Assembly: GCF_900460215.1 (NCBI RefSeq) | Contig: NZ_UHIA01000003.1 | Span: forward strand, 496,001-560,000 | Source: Suttonella indologenes | Lineage (GTDB): Bacteria; Pseudomonadota; Gammaproteobacteria; Cardiobacteriales; Cardiobacteriaceae | DNA length: 64,000 nucleotides | Direction of reading: 5' to 3' | Shown here: positions 31,588 to 39,854 of the stretch, in pieces | Layout of the letters: each line of letters starts with the position of its first letter | Numbering within the stretch: position 1 is the first letter of the stretch | The notes under the pieces: model-generated | Told to the model about the DNA's origin: nothing | Databases searched by the model: none | Seen by the model: the letters and a program-made list of their open reading frames with translations, nothing else | Made by a program: the position numbers and the translations under genes

Positions 31588-33165
31588 CTATATGTGTTGT
31601 GCTTGTTCTTGCGCCGCCTGCGGCACAAATTGATAGGGTGCTTCGTCTGCTTCGAGCATGCCTTCCATCGCGGCAATCAGCATATTATCGTTCCAGCCTT
31701 GCTTGAATTCATGCGCCATTTTGCCATGCTGCATTACAATCACACGGTCGCAGCCGCGCACATCGTCTAAATCGTCAGAGACGATAATCACTGCCATCTC
31801 GCGCCGCTCCGCTTCCTGCGCCACATAGTCAAGCAGCGTATGTTTGCTTTTAATATCCACACCGGCGGTAGGATTAATCATCACAAGCAGCTGCGGTTCA
31901 TTTGCCATGGCACGCGCCTGTACGACTTTCTGTTGATTGCCACCACTCAATCCTGCCACTTCCTGCTCAGCGCCATAAGTTTTCACATCAAGGGCTTTAA
32001 TCCATTGCGAAGCCAAATTGAAGCGTTTTTGGCGGTCAATGATGCCCAATTTAGCACTGGAAAGCTCAGGCAAAATGGTCATGGTGGCATTTTCTTCAAT
32101 ACTCATTTCCGGCACAAAACCGCCGTGATGCCTGTCTTGCGGCACAAAACCAATACCCGCATCAAGCGCGGCACGCACGCTGTCACGCGCATATGTTTTG
32201 CCATTGATATAAATCTCGCCGCCGACCGCACTTTGCAAGCCGACAATAGTCTCCGCCAAGCCTACTTTGCCGCAGCCGCCCAAGCCGACCAAACCGACCA
32301 TTTCGCGTTTTTTCACTGCAAAATTCAGATTGTTAAAACGGAACCGATGACTTAAATTCGACACTTCCAATACACGCTCATCAGGTAATTCGCGCGGCGT
32401 ATACACTTTGTCTTCATAACGCTCACCCGTCATGGCTTCAATCATCTGTTTTTGCGGAAATTCGGCGACCGGTGCCGTCACAATATGCCTTGCATCGCGG
32501 TATACGGTCACATCGTGGCAGATGTCATATACTTCGGTTAAATGATGGGAAATAAATAAGAAAGTGACGCCCTGCTCCTGCAATTTGCGCATCCGCTCAA
32601 AAAGACGCGTAATGGCTTTGCCCTCGAGCATGGCGGTGGGTTCGTCCAAAATGATAAAACGCGCGCCATAAGAGAGAGAACGCGCGATTTCTACCAATTG
32701 CCGGTTTTCCACATCCAAGAGTCCTGCCTCCAAATGCACATCAACAGAAATATCCCAAGCATCAAGAATTTTTTGCGCTTCACGATTTACTTCACGCCAA
32801 GAAATCAGGCGTTTGCCCAAGTCTTGCCGATTAATAAGCAGATTCTCCGCTACCGTCAGATTAGGGAAAATGGTCGGTTTTTGATAGACACAAGCCACCC
32901 GCGATCGCCAAGCATTAACATCATTAAGTGCGGGTGCGGCTTCGCCGCTGAATTTCACCCAACCCTCATCGGGCGCATTCAGCCCCGTCAAAATGGAAAC
33001 CAAGGTGGATTTGCCGGCTCCGTTGCGCCCGACAAGGGCATGAGTTCTGCCGGCATGAACCCTTAATTCTACGCCGTTTAAAGCCGTCGTTTTACCAAAG
33101 CGCTTGACCACCCCCTGCACTTCAACTAAAGGCACTGCGGCAGTTTGAGAGTTTTCCGTTGTCAT
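31588..33165 (-). CDS. Sugar ABC transporter ATP-binding protein (double-domain, RbsA/XylG-like)
   Basis: 525 aa with two ATPase halves. The first has Walker A GRNGAGKST (~47-55) and Walker B FIILDEPTAML, with a degenerate signature. The second has a degenerate P-loop (GLGGCGKVGLAET) and a signature LSGGNQQKVVQARA. This pattern is typical of carbohydrate-uptake (CUT2) importers. It powers import with the permease 10 bp downstream. A hairpin of AAAGCGCTT words separates it from the binding-protein gene upstream. Confidence 0.93.
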   Translation of the reverse strand: MTTENSQTAAVPLVEVQGVVKRFGKTTALNGVELRVHAGRTHALVGRNGAGKSTLVSILTGLNAPDEGWVKFSGEAAPALNDVNAWRSRVACVYQKPTIFPNLTVAENLLINRQDLGKRLISWREVNREAQKILDAWDISVDVHLEAGLLDVENRQLVEIARSLSYGARFIILDEPTAMLEGKAITRLFERMRKLQEQGVTFLFISHHLTEVYDICHDVTVYRDARHIVTAPVAEFPQKQMIEAMTGERYEDKVYTPRELPDERVLEVSNLSHRFRFNNLNFAVKKREMVGLVGLGGCGKVGLAETIVGLQSAVGGEIYINGKTYARDSVRAALDAGIGFVPQDRHHGGFVPEMSIEENATMTILPELSSAKLGIIDRQKRFNLASQWIKALDVKTYGAEQEVAGLSGGNQQKVVQARAMANEPQLLVMINPTAGVDIKSKHTLLDYVAQEAERREMAVIIVSDDLDDVRGCDRVIVMQHGKMAHEFKQGWNDNMLIAAMEGMLEADEAPYQFVPQAAQEQAQHI

Positions 33166-33190
33166 ATCGCTTCCTTTGTTATTGATTCAA

Positions 33191-33223
33191 AAAAGCGCTT
33201 TGCGTGAAAAGCACAAAGCGCTT
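33191..33223 (-). terminator. Intercistronic hairpin made of two AAAGCGCTT words
   Basis: 10-bp stem AAGCGCTTTG (33193-33202) / CAAAGCGCTT (33214-33223), followed on the minus strand by a short T run. It stands between the binding-protein and ATPase genes and would let the binding protein be made in excess. Confidence 0.7.
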
Positions 33224-33235
33224 GAACTTTAGGAC

Positions 33236-34240
33236 TTAGTTATTACCCCACAGCGATTTATCATCAAACTTCACCGTCTGCAATTCACCCAAGGTCGCGC
33301 CATCTGCGCTCACCACAGGCGCGGCGATTTGGTCCTCCAACAAACCTTCACGCGGCTGCACGATATTGGAGCCGTGCTCGGTGGGACCTACTTGGAAGGT
33401 TTTGCCTTCAGCGGCGGCTTTGGCATAGAAAATCGCCCAATGCGCATAACCATCGGCAGGTTGGGAAATGGTGGCATCAATATCGCCGCGCGCAATCGCC
33501 TCCAGCTCCGATTTAATGCCGTCATTGGAAACAATCACAATATGCCCTGCCTGCCCTGCGGGTACGAGTTTGTTTTGCTGACGCAAAAATGCCAAAGTCG
33601 GCTGCAAATACACACCGCCCGCCTGCATATAAATGCCATTGACCTCGCCGCCTGCCAAAGCGGTTTGCAAACCTGCAATCGCAGGTTCGGCTTTCCAATC
33701 GGTCGGCACTTCAATCACTTTCATCTGCGGATATTTTTCTTTCATGCACGCAGCGAAGGCTTCGGAGCGGTCGCGCCCGTTGATGGAATTGAGCGCACCT
33801 TGAAACTCAACCACCGTGCCTTTACCACCTAATTTTTCACCCAAGACAATGCAGGCATTGCTGCCATAGGCTTTATTATCGGCGCGCACGACCATATACA
33901 CTTTGCCCGCATCAGGACGGGTATCTACCGTCACCACCGGCACGCCTTTTTGCTCGGCGCTGTTCAAAGCGCTGATGGTGGCGGCGGTATCTTGCGGCGC
34001 CAGCACAATCGCATTCACATTGGATTGCAACATCTGCTGGGTATTGGCAATCATTTTTTGCGCATCATTGTTGGACGACGTATTAAACAATTTTACGCCC
34101 AATTCCTGTCCTTTTTGCGGCACATAATGTGCAAACGCCGTCCAGAAATCGGTATCGTTGCGCGGTTGGTCCAAGCCGATAGTGACCTCAGCCTGTGCCA
34201 AGCTGGCGACTAATGCCAATGCAAGAGCGGATTTTTTCAT
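33236..34240 (-). CDS. Periplasmic sugar-binding protein (RbsB-like), probably L-fucose
   Basis: 334 aa. Signal peptide MKKSALALALVASLAQA, then a type I periplasmic-binding fold (VTIGLDQPRNDTDFWTAF, NAIVLAPQDTAATISALNSA, VPVVTVDTRPDAG, HIVIVSNDGIKSELEAIARGD). It captures the sugar for the CUT2 importer. Its position directly after the catabolic genes points to L-fucose, but the binding residues cannot be assigned by eye. A ribosome site (GAGGAGAATAAT) precedes the ATG. Confidence 0.9.
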   Translation of the reverse strand: MKKSALALALVASLAQAEVTIGLDQPRNDTDFWTAFAHYVPQKGQELGVKLFNTSSNNDAQKMIANTQQMLQSNVNAIVLAPQDTAATISALNSAEQKGVPVVTVDTRPDAGKVYMVVRADNKAYGSNACIVLGEKLGGKGTVVEFQGALNSINGRDRSEAFAACMKEKYPQMKVIEVPTDWKAEPAIAGLQTALAGGEVNGIYMQAGGVYLQPTLAFLRQQNKLVPAGQAGHIVIVSNDGIKSELEAIARGDIDATISQPADGYAHWAIFYAKAAAEGKTFQVGPTEHGSNIVQPREGLLEDQIAAPVVSADGATLGELQTVKFDDKSLWGNN

Positions 34241-34267
34241 GATTATTCTCCTCTATTGTGGTTGAAA

Positions 34268-35035
34268 TTACGTTAATGAGCGGTCGAGATGGGTATAACC
34301 GCCATCAACAAAAATCTGCTGCCCTGTGGTATGCGCTGAACGGCTAGAGAGTAAAAACACCGTCATTGCCGCAATCTCCTCAGGCGTGGTCATGCGTTTT
34401 TCCAGTGGGATTTTCGAGATAATGCTGTCTAACTTTTCTTGGGCATTCTCAAAGCTATCAATCCAGCGCCGATAAAGCGGCGTCATCACCTCGGCCGGCA
34501 CCACCATATTCACCCGAATGCCGTCATCTAACAACGCCGCCGCCCATTCGCGCGTAAGCGCCGCGCGTGCGCCGTTGGCGGCACAGTAACCGCTGGTTTG
34601 CCCCTGCCCTGTCCATGCCGTTTTTGAGCCGATATTGACCACCGCGCCCTTGCTGGCACGCAAATGTGGCAAAGCGTGGTGCATCATGGCGAAATAATGG
34701 GTCAAATTTTTCTCCAATGAGGCGCGAAAGTCAGCCACCGAATGCTCAAGACTCACGTTATCATTCACCCCTGCGTTATTGACCAAACCGTCCAACCGCC
34801 CAAAGTGTTTAATACTTTTCGCAACCGCCCCTGCGCAGGCCTCATCATCGGATAACTCGGTAACAACATGAATGAAATGATTGCCAAAGCGCTTGGCAAC
34901 GTCCTCATGAATCGCCGAACGCGCCACCACCGCCACCTTCGCGCCCTCATCAATCAAGGTTTGCGTAATCGCGCCGCCAATGCCGGCGCCGCCGCCCGTG
35001 ACAATAAAAACCTTATCTTTTAAAAACAAATCCAT
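34268..35035 (-). CDS. SDR-family L-fucose dehydrogenase (predicted)
   Basis: 255 aa from ATG 35035 (ribosome site GGGAGA). It is a short-chain dehydrogenase: GGGAGIGG (~14-21), NNAGVND (~86-92), catalytic Ser137 and Tyr150. It would oxidise L-fucose to L-fucono-1,5-lactone with NAD(P)+. The usual YxxxK motif reads YCAAN, so the catalytic Lys position is Asn154; the DNA codon is AAC. This is unusual and should be weighed when assigning activity. The C-terminus TGQQIFVDGGYTHLDR is typical of the sugar-dehydrogenase branch. It starts 2 bp after the lactonase stop. Confidence 0.82.
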   Translation of the reverse strand: MDLFLKDKVFIVTGGGAGIGGAITQTLIDEGAKVAVVARSAIHEDVAKRFGNHFIHVVTELSDDEACAGAVAKSIKHFGRLDGLVNNAGVNDNVSLEHSVADFRASLEKNLTHYFAMMHHALPHLRASKGAVVNIGSKTAWTGQGQTSGYCAANGARAALTREWAAALLDDGIRVNMVVPAEVMTPLYRRWIDSFENAQEKLDSIISKIPLEKRMTTPEEIAAMTVFLLSSRSAHTTGQQIFVDGGYTHLDRSLT

Positions 35036-35037
35036 CG

Positions 35038-35925
35038 CTAATCTCCCAGTCCGCCAATGCCATACCACCGTGCCGCCGTTTCTCCGCTCAAAGCGTTTTG
35101 CTCAGCAGCGCTCAAGCCTGCCAAAGCGCTATGCCAAAATTCAAGCACCTCGCCGCGCCTATGGCTTAACAAACACACAGGGTCATCACTGCCCAACATA
35201 CAACGCGCCGCGCCAAACAATGTCAAAGCGCTTTCAACGTAAGGCTTGACCGTCTCCCAAGTCGAACCCGCACCCGCCTCTAGCAACAAACCCGAAATCT
35301 TCACGCCCACATGCGGCATTTGCGCCAATTCTTGCATCTGCCGATACCAAGCAGGGAAATCTTGGCGTAAATCTTGGCGTCCATTTGGAAACTGAGGTTT
35401 GCCAAGATGATCAAGCACCAAAAGCGCTTGGTCATGGCGCGCACAAAATGCCACCGCCGCCGCCAAATCCGCCTGTTTGACCAACACGTCATAAACAAAA
35501 CCGCGCTGCTGAAGCGCACGCAGACCGCGATTAAAATCCGCCTGCGCCCAAAACGCGCTAGGATTGGCTTCATCTTGCACCAAATGACGAAAACCGCGTA
35601 TTAACGGCTGGGCGCGGTAAACGTCCAAACGCTCGCCCACCGCCGCCGCGCACAAATCCACCCAGCCGACAATGCCCATAATCGGCGCTGCCCGAACCGT
35701 GTCATGTTGAATTGAGCCTTGTTGCGCTAAGGTCAGCAAAAAATCGTTCTCACGCTCACTAGAACGCGCTTGCACCGCAATCACGCCGTCCAACGCAAGC
35801 GCTTTGTCCAACTCGGCAGCGTCTTCAGGTAAAAAATCACGCTTAAACGCCGCCAAAGCATCCGTAATCCAGCTGTATTCTTGCGCGTTATAACGCCAAT
35901 AATGGCGATGGGCATCGAGTTTCAT
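35038..35925 (-). CDS. L-fuconolactonase (amidohydrolase 2 family)
   Basis: 295-aa TIM-barrel hydrolase of COG3618, which opens L-fucono-1,5-lactone to L-fuconate. It begins MKLDAHRHYWRY with the metal-site His6/His8 pair, and has GWVDLCAA, LVLDHLGKPQFP and MLGSDDPVC, which carries the late conserved Asp. Length is normal. It follows the fuconate dehydratase gene by 15 bp and precedes the dehydrogenase by 2 bp. Confidence 0.88.
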   Translation of the reverse strand: MKLDAHRHYWRYNAQEYSWITDALAAFKRDFLPEDAAELDKALALDGVIAVQARSSERENDFLLTLAQQGSIQHDTVRAAPIMGIVGWVDLCAAAVGERLDVYRAQPLIRGFRHLVQDEANPSAFWAQADFNRGLRALQQRGFVYDVLVKQADLAAAVAFCARHDQALLVLDHLGKPQFPNGRQDLRQDFPAWYRQMQELAQMPHVGVKISGLLLEAGAGSTWETVKPYVESALTLFGAARCMLGSDDPVCLLSHRRGEVLEFWHSALAGLSAAEQNALSGETAARWYGIGGLGD

Positions 35926-35940
35926 GGCGCCAATCCTGAC

Positions 35941-37224
35941 TTACTGCCCAAAGCGCTTTGAATACTGTCCGTGCAAACTCTCCGCTTTCATCTCAATCGA
36001 AAAACCTGCCAATTTCGGCGGCATATAGGCGGCGTTTTCAATCAGGCATGGCTCGATAAAATGCTCATGTAGGTGGTCAACGTATTCGGTGACGCGTCCT
36101 GATTTATCGCCCGAGAAGCAGAGATAATCAATCATGGAAAGATGTTGCACATATTCACACAACCCGACTCCGCCTGCGTGCGGACAGACTTTCAAGCCAT
36201 ATTTCGCCGCCATTAACAGCACTGCCAAGACTTCATTCAAGCCACCAATGCGACAAGCATCAATCTGCACAATGTCAATCGCCTCGCGCATGATAAATTG
36301 TTTGAACAAAATGCGGTTTTGGCACATCTCGCCCGTTGCCACTTGAATCGGCGCCACGGCTTGACGAATTGCACGATGCGCCTCCACATCATCGGGGCTA
36401 GTCGGCTCTTCAATGAACCAAGGTTTGGCAAATGCCAATTCCTTCACCCAATCAATGGCTTGCTGACGTTCCCAAATTTGGTTAGCATCAATCATCAAAT
36501 GGCGCTGTTCGCCCAAAACTTCTCGCGCAATGCGCACGCGGCGTTTATCGTCTTCCAAATCGCGCCCGACTTTGAGTTTCACATAATTAAAGCCTGCATC
36601 AATGGCTTCTTGGCACAAACGGCGGAGTTTGTCATCGGGATAGCCCAGCCAACCTGCAGACGTGGTGTAGCAGGGATAGCCTTCTTCGAGCAAAGTGGTG
36701 CGGCGTTCGGCTTTGCCGTTGTCACGCTGTTTGAGCAATGAAAGCGCTTCATCAGGCGTGATGCAATCGCTTAAGTATCGAAAATCAATGCAATTAACCA
36801 ATTCTTCCGCGCTCATATCAGAAACCAGCTGCCAGACGGGTTTGCCTGCTTCTTTGCCGTACCAATCCCAAAGCGCATTGACCACAGCCCCTGTTGCCAA
36901 GTGCATGGCGCCTTTGTCGGGGCCAATCCAACGCAATTGGCTGTCTGAGGTTAATTTGCGCCACACCGCCGCAGGACTTTGTTTGAATTCCTCTAAGCTC
37001 AAACCCACCACCAAATGGCGCATCGCTAAAATCGCGGCGCAGCAAATATCGTTACCGCGTCCAATGGTGAAGGTTAAGCCATGCCCATGATGCTGACCGT
37101 CGGTTTTTAAAATGACGTACGCGGCGGAATAATCGGGATCTGGGTTCATGGCATCAGAGCCATCTAAGTGTTGCGAGGTGGGGAAGCGAATATCAAATAC
37201 TTCCAAATCAATAATTATGCTCAT
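35941..37224 (-). CDS. L-fuconate dehydratase (enolase superfamily)
   Basis: 427 aa. It dehydrates L-fuconate to 2-keto-3-deoxy-L-fuconate. The N-terminus matches the fuconate dehydratase branch (FDIRFPTSQHLDGSDAMN). The barrel shows the KxK base motif (YVKLKVG, Lys216/Lys218), metal ligands Asp246 (MIDAN), Glu272 (IEEPTSP) and Glu299 (ATGEMCQ), and the general-acid His349 (CPHAGGVGLCEY). All key residues are present and the length is typical. It is the most diagnostic gene of the locus. Confidence 0.95.
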   Translation of the reverse strand: MSIIIDLEVFDIRFPTSQHLDGSDAMNPDPDYSAAYVILKTDGQHHGHGLTFTIGRGNDICCAAILAMRHLVVGLSLEEFKQSPAAVWRKLTSDSQLRWIGPDKGAMHLATGAVVNALWDWYGKEAGKPVWQLVSDMSAEELVNCIDFRYLSDCITPDEALSLLKQRDNGKAERRTTLLEEGYPCYTTSAGWLGYPDDKLRRLCQEAIDAGFNYVKLKVGRDLEDDKRRVRIAREVLGEQRHLMIDANQIWERQQAIDWVKELAFAKPWFIEEPTSPDDVEAHRAIRQAVAPIQVATGEMCQNRILFKQFIMREAIDIVQIDACRIGGLNEVLAVLLMAAKYGLKVCPHAGGVGLCEYVQHLSMIDYLCFSGDKSGRVTEYVDHLHEHFIEPCLIENAAYMPPKLAGFSIEMKAESLHGQYSKRFGQ

Positions 37225-37264
37225 AATTTTTCCTCAAAAATGCCCAAAGCGCTTTGCTTTGCCT

Positions 37265-38113
37265 TTAGACGGCGGCAGGGTCATTGACCACTTTCTGGCG
37301 TTGCTCGCCCAAGCCTTCAATACCCAATCGGATGGTTTGTCCTACGCGTAAATACACAGGCGGTTTTTGCCCCAAGCCCACTCCCGGCGGCGTGCCTGTT
37401 GAAATCACATCGCCTGCATTTAGGGTCATGAATTGGCTTAAATAATGAATTAAATAGGGCACTTTAAAAATCATGGTGTTGGTGTTACCGTTTTGATAAG
37501 TAACGCCATCAACCTCGAGCCACATAGCTAAATTATTAAAATCCTTCACCTCATCTTTGGTCACCAAATAAGGCCCCATCGGACCGAAACGGTCGCAGCC
37601 TTTGCCTTTATCCCAAGTACCTTCGCGCTCCAGCTGATATTCGCGTTCGGAAACATCATTAATCACACAAAAACCCGCCACATAATCCAAAGCGCTTTCT
37701 TCGCTGATGTATTTACCCGTTTTTCCAATTACAACGCCCAATTCCACTTCCCAATCGGTTTTCTCCGAACCGCGCGGAATCCACACATCATCATTGGGTC
37801 CGCAAATGGCGCTTGTCCATTTGTTAAATACCACAGGCTCGGCAGGTACCGTCGCACCTGTTTCGGCGGCATGATCGGAGTAATTCAAACCAATGCAAAT
37901 GAATTTACCGACCTTATCCACACAGGCACCCAAACGCGGATTGCCTTCAACAAAGGGCAAAGCGCTTTGATCTAAGCGCTTTAATTCCTCAAGCCGCGCC
38001 AAAGCCTGTCCATCAATATCTGCCACAATGGCGGATAAATCGCGCAATTGACCGTTCTCATCAATCAGCCCTGCTTTCTCTTGACCTTCTGCACCATAGC
38101 GCACTAATTTCAT
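37265..38113 (-). CDS. 2,4-diketo-3-deoxy-L-fuconate hydrolase (FAH family)
   Basis: 282-aa fumarylacetoacetate-hydrolase-fold enzyme. It has the short N-terminal domain (MKLVRYGAEGQEKAGLID), FICIGLNYSDHAAETG, the metal-binding acidic residues of DWEVELGVVIGK (~125-136), AGFCVINDVSEREYQ, and ISTGTPPGVGLG (~237-248). In this pathway it cleaves the diketo acid to pyruvate and L-lactate. Sequence alone cannot exclude related hydrolases, but the neighbours settle the role. Confidence 0.88.
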   Translation of the reverse strand: MKLVRYGAEGQEKAGLIDENGQLRDLSAIVADIDGQALARLEELKRLDQSALPFVEGNPRLGACVDKVGKFICIGLNYSDHAAETGATVPAEPVVFNKWTSAICGPNDDVWIPRGSEKTDWEVELGVVIGKTGKYISEESALDYVAGFCVINDVSEREYQLEREGTWDKGKGCDRFGPMGPYLVTKDEVKDFNNLAMWLEVDGVTYQNGNTNTMIFKVPYLIHYLSQFMTLNAGDVISTGTPPGVGLGQKPPVYLRVGQTIRLGIEGLGEQRQKVVNDPAAV

Positions 38114-38125
38114 TTTAAAACTCCT

Positions 38126-38887
38126 TTAATTTGACCAACCGCCGTCAATAATATGCTGCGCCCCTGTCGTAAATCCCGACTCATCTGAAGCCAAATACAC
38201 CGCCAGCGCGGCGATTTCAGCGGTTTTAGCAATTCTGCCCATCGGCTGACGCGCCACAAAATCCTTCATCACCTCATCAGCACTGCGCCCTTGTTGTACG
38301 GCTTGCGCGGCAATACGTTCATGCAAAGATGGCGATTCCACCGTACCGGGGCAAATCACATTCACCCGAATACCCTGTGTCACATAATCTGCCGCCAAGG
38401 CTTTGGTCAGACCAATTACAGCTGCCTTAGTCGTACTGTAGGCCAAACGATTGACCACCCCTTTCACACTCGATGCCGCCGAAGCCATGTTAATAATCGA
38501 AGCACCACCATTTTTGAGCATATGCGGCAATAAGCCTTGGATTAAATGAAATTGCGACATCACATTAATCTGCCATGAGCGGTTCATATCTTCCGCACTC
38601 GCCTGCAAAACATCGCCTGCCGCCACCCAGCCCGCGCAGTTAAATAAGACATTAGTCTGCGGATATTGCTGGCAAAATGCTTGAATGGCGGCGACATCGG
38701 TCACATCTAAGAAAGCGCTTTGAATGCGCCCTGTGCTATCTTCAGCGACCAAACTTTCCAAGGCGCTTTGGTTAATATCGGTGGCAATCACTGTTGCTCC
38801 TTCACGCGCGAAAGCTAAGGCTGTTTCGCGACCAATCCCTTGTCCTGCAGCGGTGATAAGGGCAAATTTATTTTCAAGACGCATCAT
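38126..38887 (-). CDS. 2-keto-3-deoxy-L-fuconate dehydrogenase (SDR family)
   Basis: 253 aa (a second ATG three bases in is equally possible). Classical short-chain dehydrogenase: AAGQGIGRE (~13-21), FNCAGWVAAG, and the intact catalytic YSTTK (Tyr150, Lys154). It would oxidise 2-keto-3-deoxy-L-fuconate to the 2,4-diketo acid with NAD+. It is the first gene of the operon, just behind the divergent control region shared with the GntR regulator. Confidence 0.87.
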   Translation of the reverse strand: MMRLENKFALITAAGQGIGRETALAFAREGATVIATDINQSALESLVAEDSTGRIQSAFLDVTDVAAIQAFCQQYPQTNVLFNCAGWVAAGDVLQASAEDMNRSWQINVMSQFHLIQGLLPHMLKNGGASIINMASAASSVKGVVNRLAYSTTKAAVIGLTKALAADYVTQGIRVNVICPGTVESPSLHERIAAQAVQQGRSADEVMKDFVARQPMGRIAKTAEIAALAVYLASDESGFTTGAQHIIDGGWSN

Positions 38888-38915
38888 TTACCTCTGCTGA
38901 TATTTGATGAGGCTT

Positions 38916-38979
38916 AATATAAACAAAAAATTTGGTCTGTACAATATTTTTTTATCAGACCAATATCTCAAGATATAAT
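38916..38979. promoter_or_regulatory. Divergent control region of the fucose operon with an 8-bp inverted repeat
   Basis: TTGGTCTG (38932-38939) and CAGACCAA (38956-38963) are exact inverted repeats. TGGTC/GACCA halves are typical of FadR-branch GntR operators. A -10 TATAAT for gntR lies at 38974-38979; a weak minus-strand -10 (TATATT, 38916-38921) with -35 TTGTAC overlaps the repeat, so binding would block the operon. Confidence 0.6.
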
Positions 38980-39006
38980 GCAGGCGGTCAAACCAAAGGT
39001 AGCACT

Positions 39007-39741
39007 ATGCGTCTCTATAAAAATATTGCTCGGCAACTCAAGGAAAACATTAGACAAGGCATCTATCCTGTAGGCAGTGCCCTGCCGCCTGAACGTGAAT
39101 TGGCCAAGCAACTCAACGTTAGCCGTACATCCATTCGAGAAGCCGTCATTGCCTTAGAAATACAAGGTTGGGTGCAAGTCAAACTCGGAAGCGGCATTTA
39201 TGTGCAAATGGCGGAAGAAGAAAAAATACCGCATATACAAACGGCTACCGACCCAGACATCGCCCCCTATCTGAATGAAGAAGAAGAGATTTCACCCTTT
39301 TCTTTATTACATGCAAGATTATTGATTGAGCCCGAAGCCGCTGCTTTGGCGGCAGAAAATATGAGCGAGCAGGATTTAAGCCAAATTCAAGATGCTTATT
39401 TACTGAATGTGCGTGATAATTTTGACGGTTCGACTATCCACATTGGCGACCGCTTATTCCACATACGCATCGCCGAAGCCTCCGGGAACGATGCCTATGC
39501 GGCTATTTTGCGAATATTTTTAGGGCATGGCTATGGTGCGATGTTTTCACGTTTGCAGCATTTTTTCACACCGCAAGATATGCCGCTGCGTTCCCAAGCA
39601 GAACATTTGGCTATTTTAATCGCACTGCAAAAGCGTAATCCAAACGAAGCGCGAGAAGCCATGCGCCTGCATATTCAAAACGTCATCGACACTTTTTTAT
39701 TTAATCAAAAGCGTTTTCAGAAGGATGAAGAAAACAGCTAA
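39007..39741 (+). CDS. GntR-family (FadR subfamily) regulator of the fucose operon
   Basis: 244 aa from ATG 39007; the longer frame from 38932 would start inside the operator. The N-terminal winged helix is typical (GIYPVGSALPPERELAKQLN, VSRTSIREAVIALE). The C-terminal FCD domain (~95-230) has the metal/ligand His and Asp pattern (HARLLIEPEAAALAA, GDRLFHIRIAEASGN, HLAILIALQKRNPNEAREAM). It probably represses the divergent operon until a pathway intermediate binds. Confidence 0.9.
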   Translation: MRLYKNIARQLKENIRQGIYPVGSALPPERELAKQLNVSRTSIREAVIALEIQGWVQVKLGSGIYVQMAEEEKIPHIQTATDPDIAPYLNEEEEISPFSLLHARLLIEPEAAALAAENMSEQDLSQIQDAYLLNVRDNFDGSTIHIGDRLFHIRIAEASGNDAYAAILRIFLGHGYGAMFSRLQHFFTPQDMPLRSQAEHLAILIALQKRNPNEAREAMRLHIQNVIDTFLFNQKRFQKDEENS

Positions 39742-39753
39742 TCAAATAATCGC

Positions 39754-39850
39754 TATAGCCGGAGAAGTGAACAACTATACAAGGCACCGACCGTACAGAG
39801 CACAAAGTCAAACAAACCGCCCCCGATACTTTTTCAGTTCCCCGGCTATA
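39754..39850. mobile_element. MITE-like repeat, TATAG family (copy A)
   Basis: 97 bp with imperfect ~24-bp inverted ends (TATAGCCGGAGAAGTGAA... / ...TTTTTCAGTTCCCCGGCTATA). It fills the gap between gntR and tenA. Relatives lie at 49868-49941 and 61353-61460. Confidence 0.7.
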
Positions 39851-39854
39851 TCAC

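Noticed and set aside
30570..31676. Longer start for the permease gene (31676)
   Set aside because: It would overlap the ATPase gene by about 30 codons with a basic, non-conserved extension; ATG 31577 has a good ribosome site.
37265..38113. Ureidoglycolate lyase as the function of the FAH-family gene
   Set aside because: The family match is similar, but every neighbour belongs to L-fucose oxidation and no purine genes are present.
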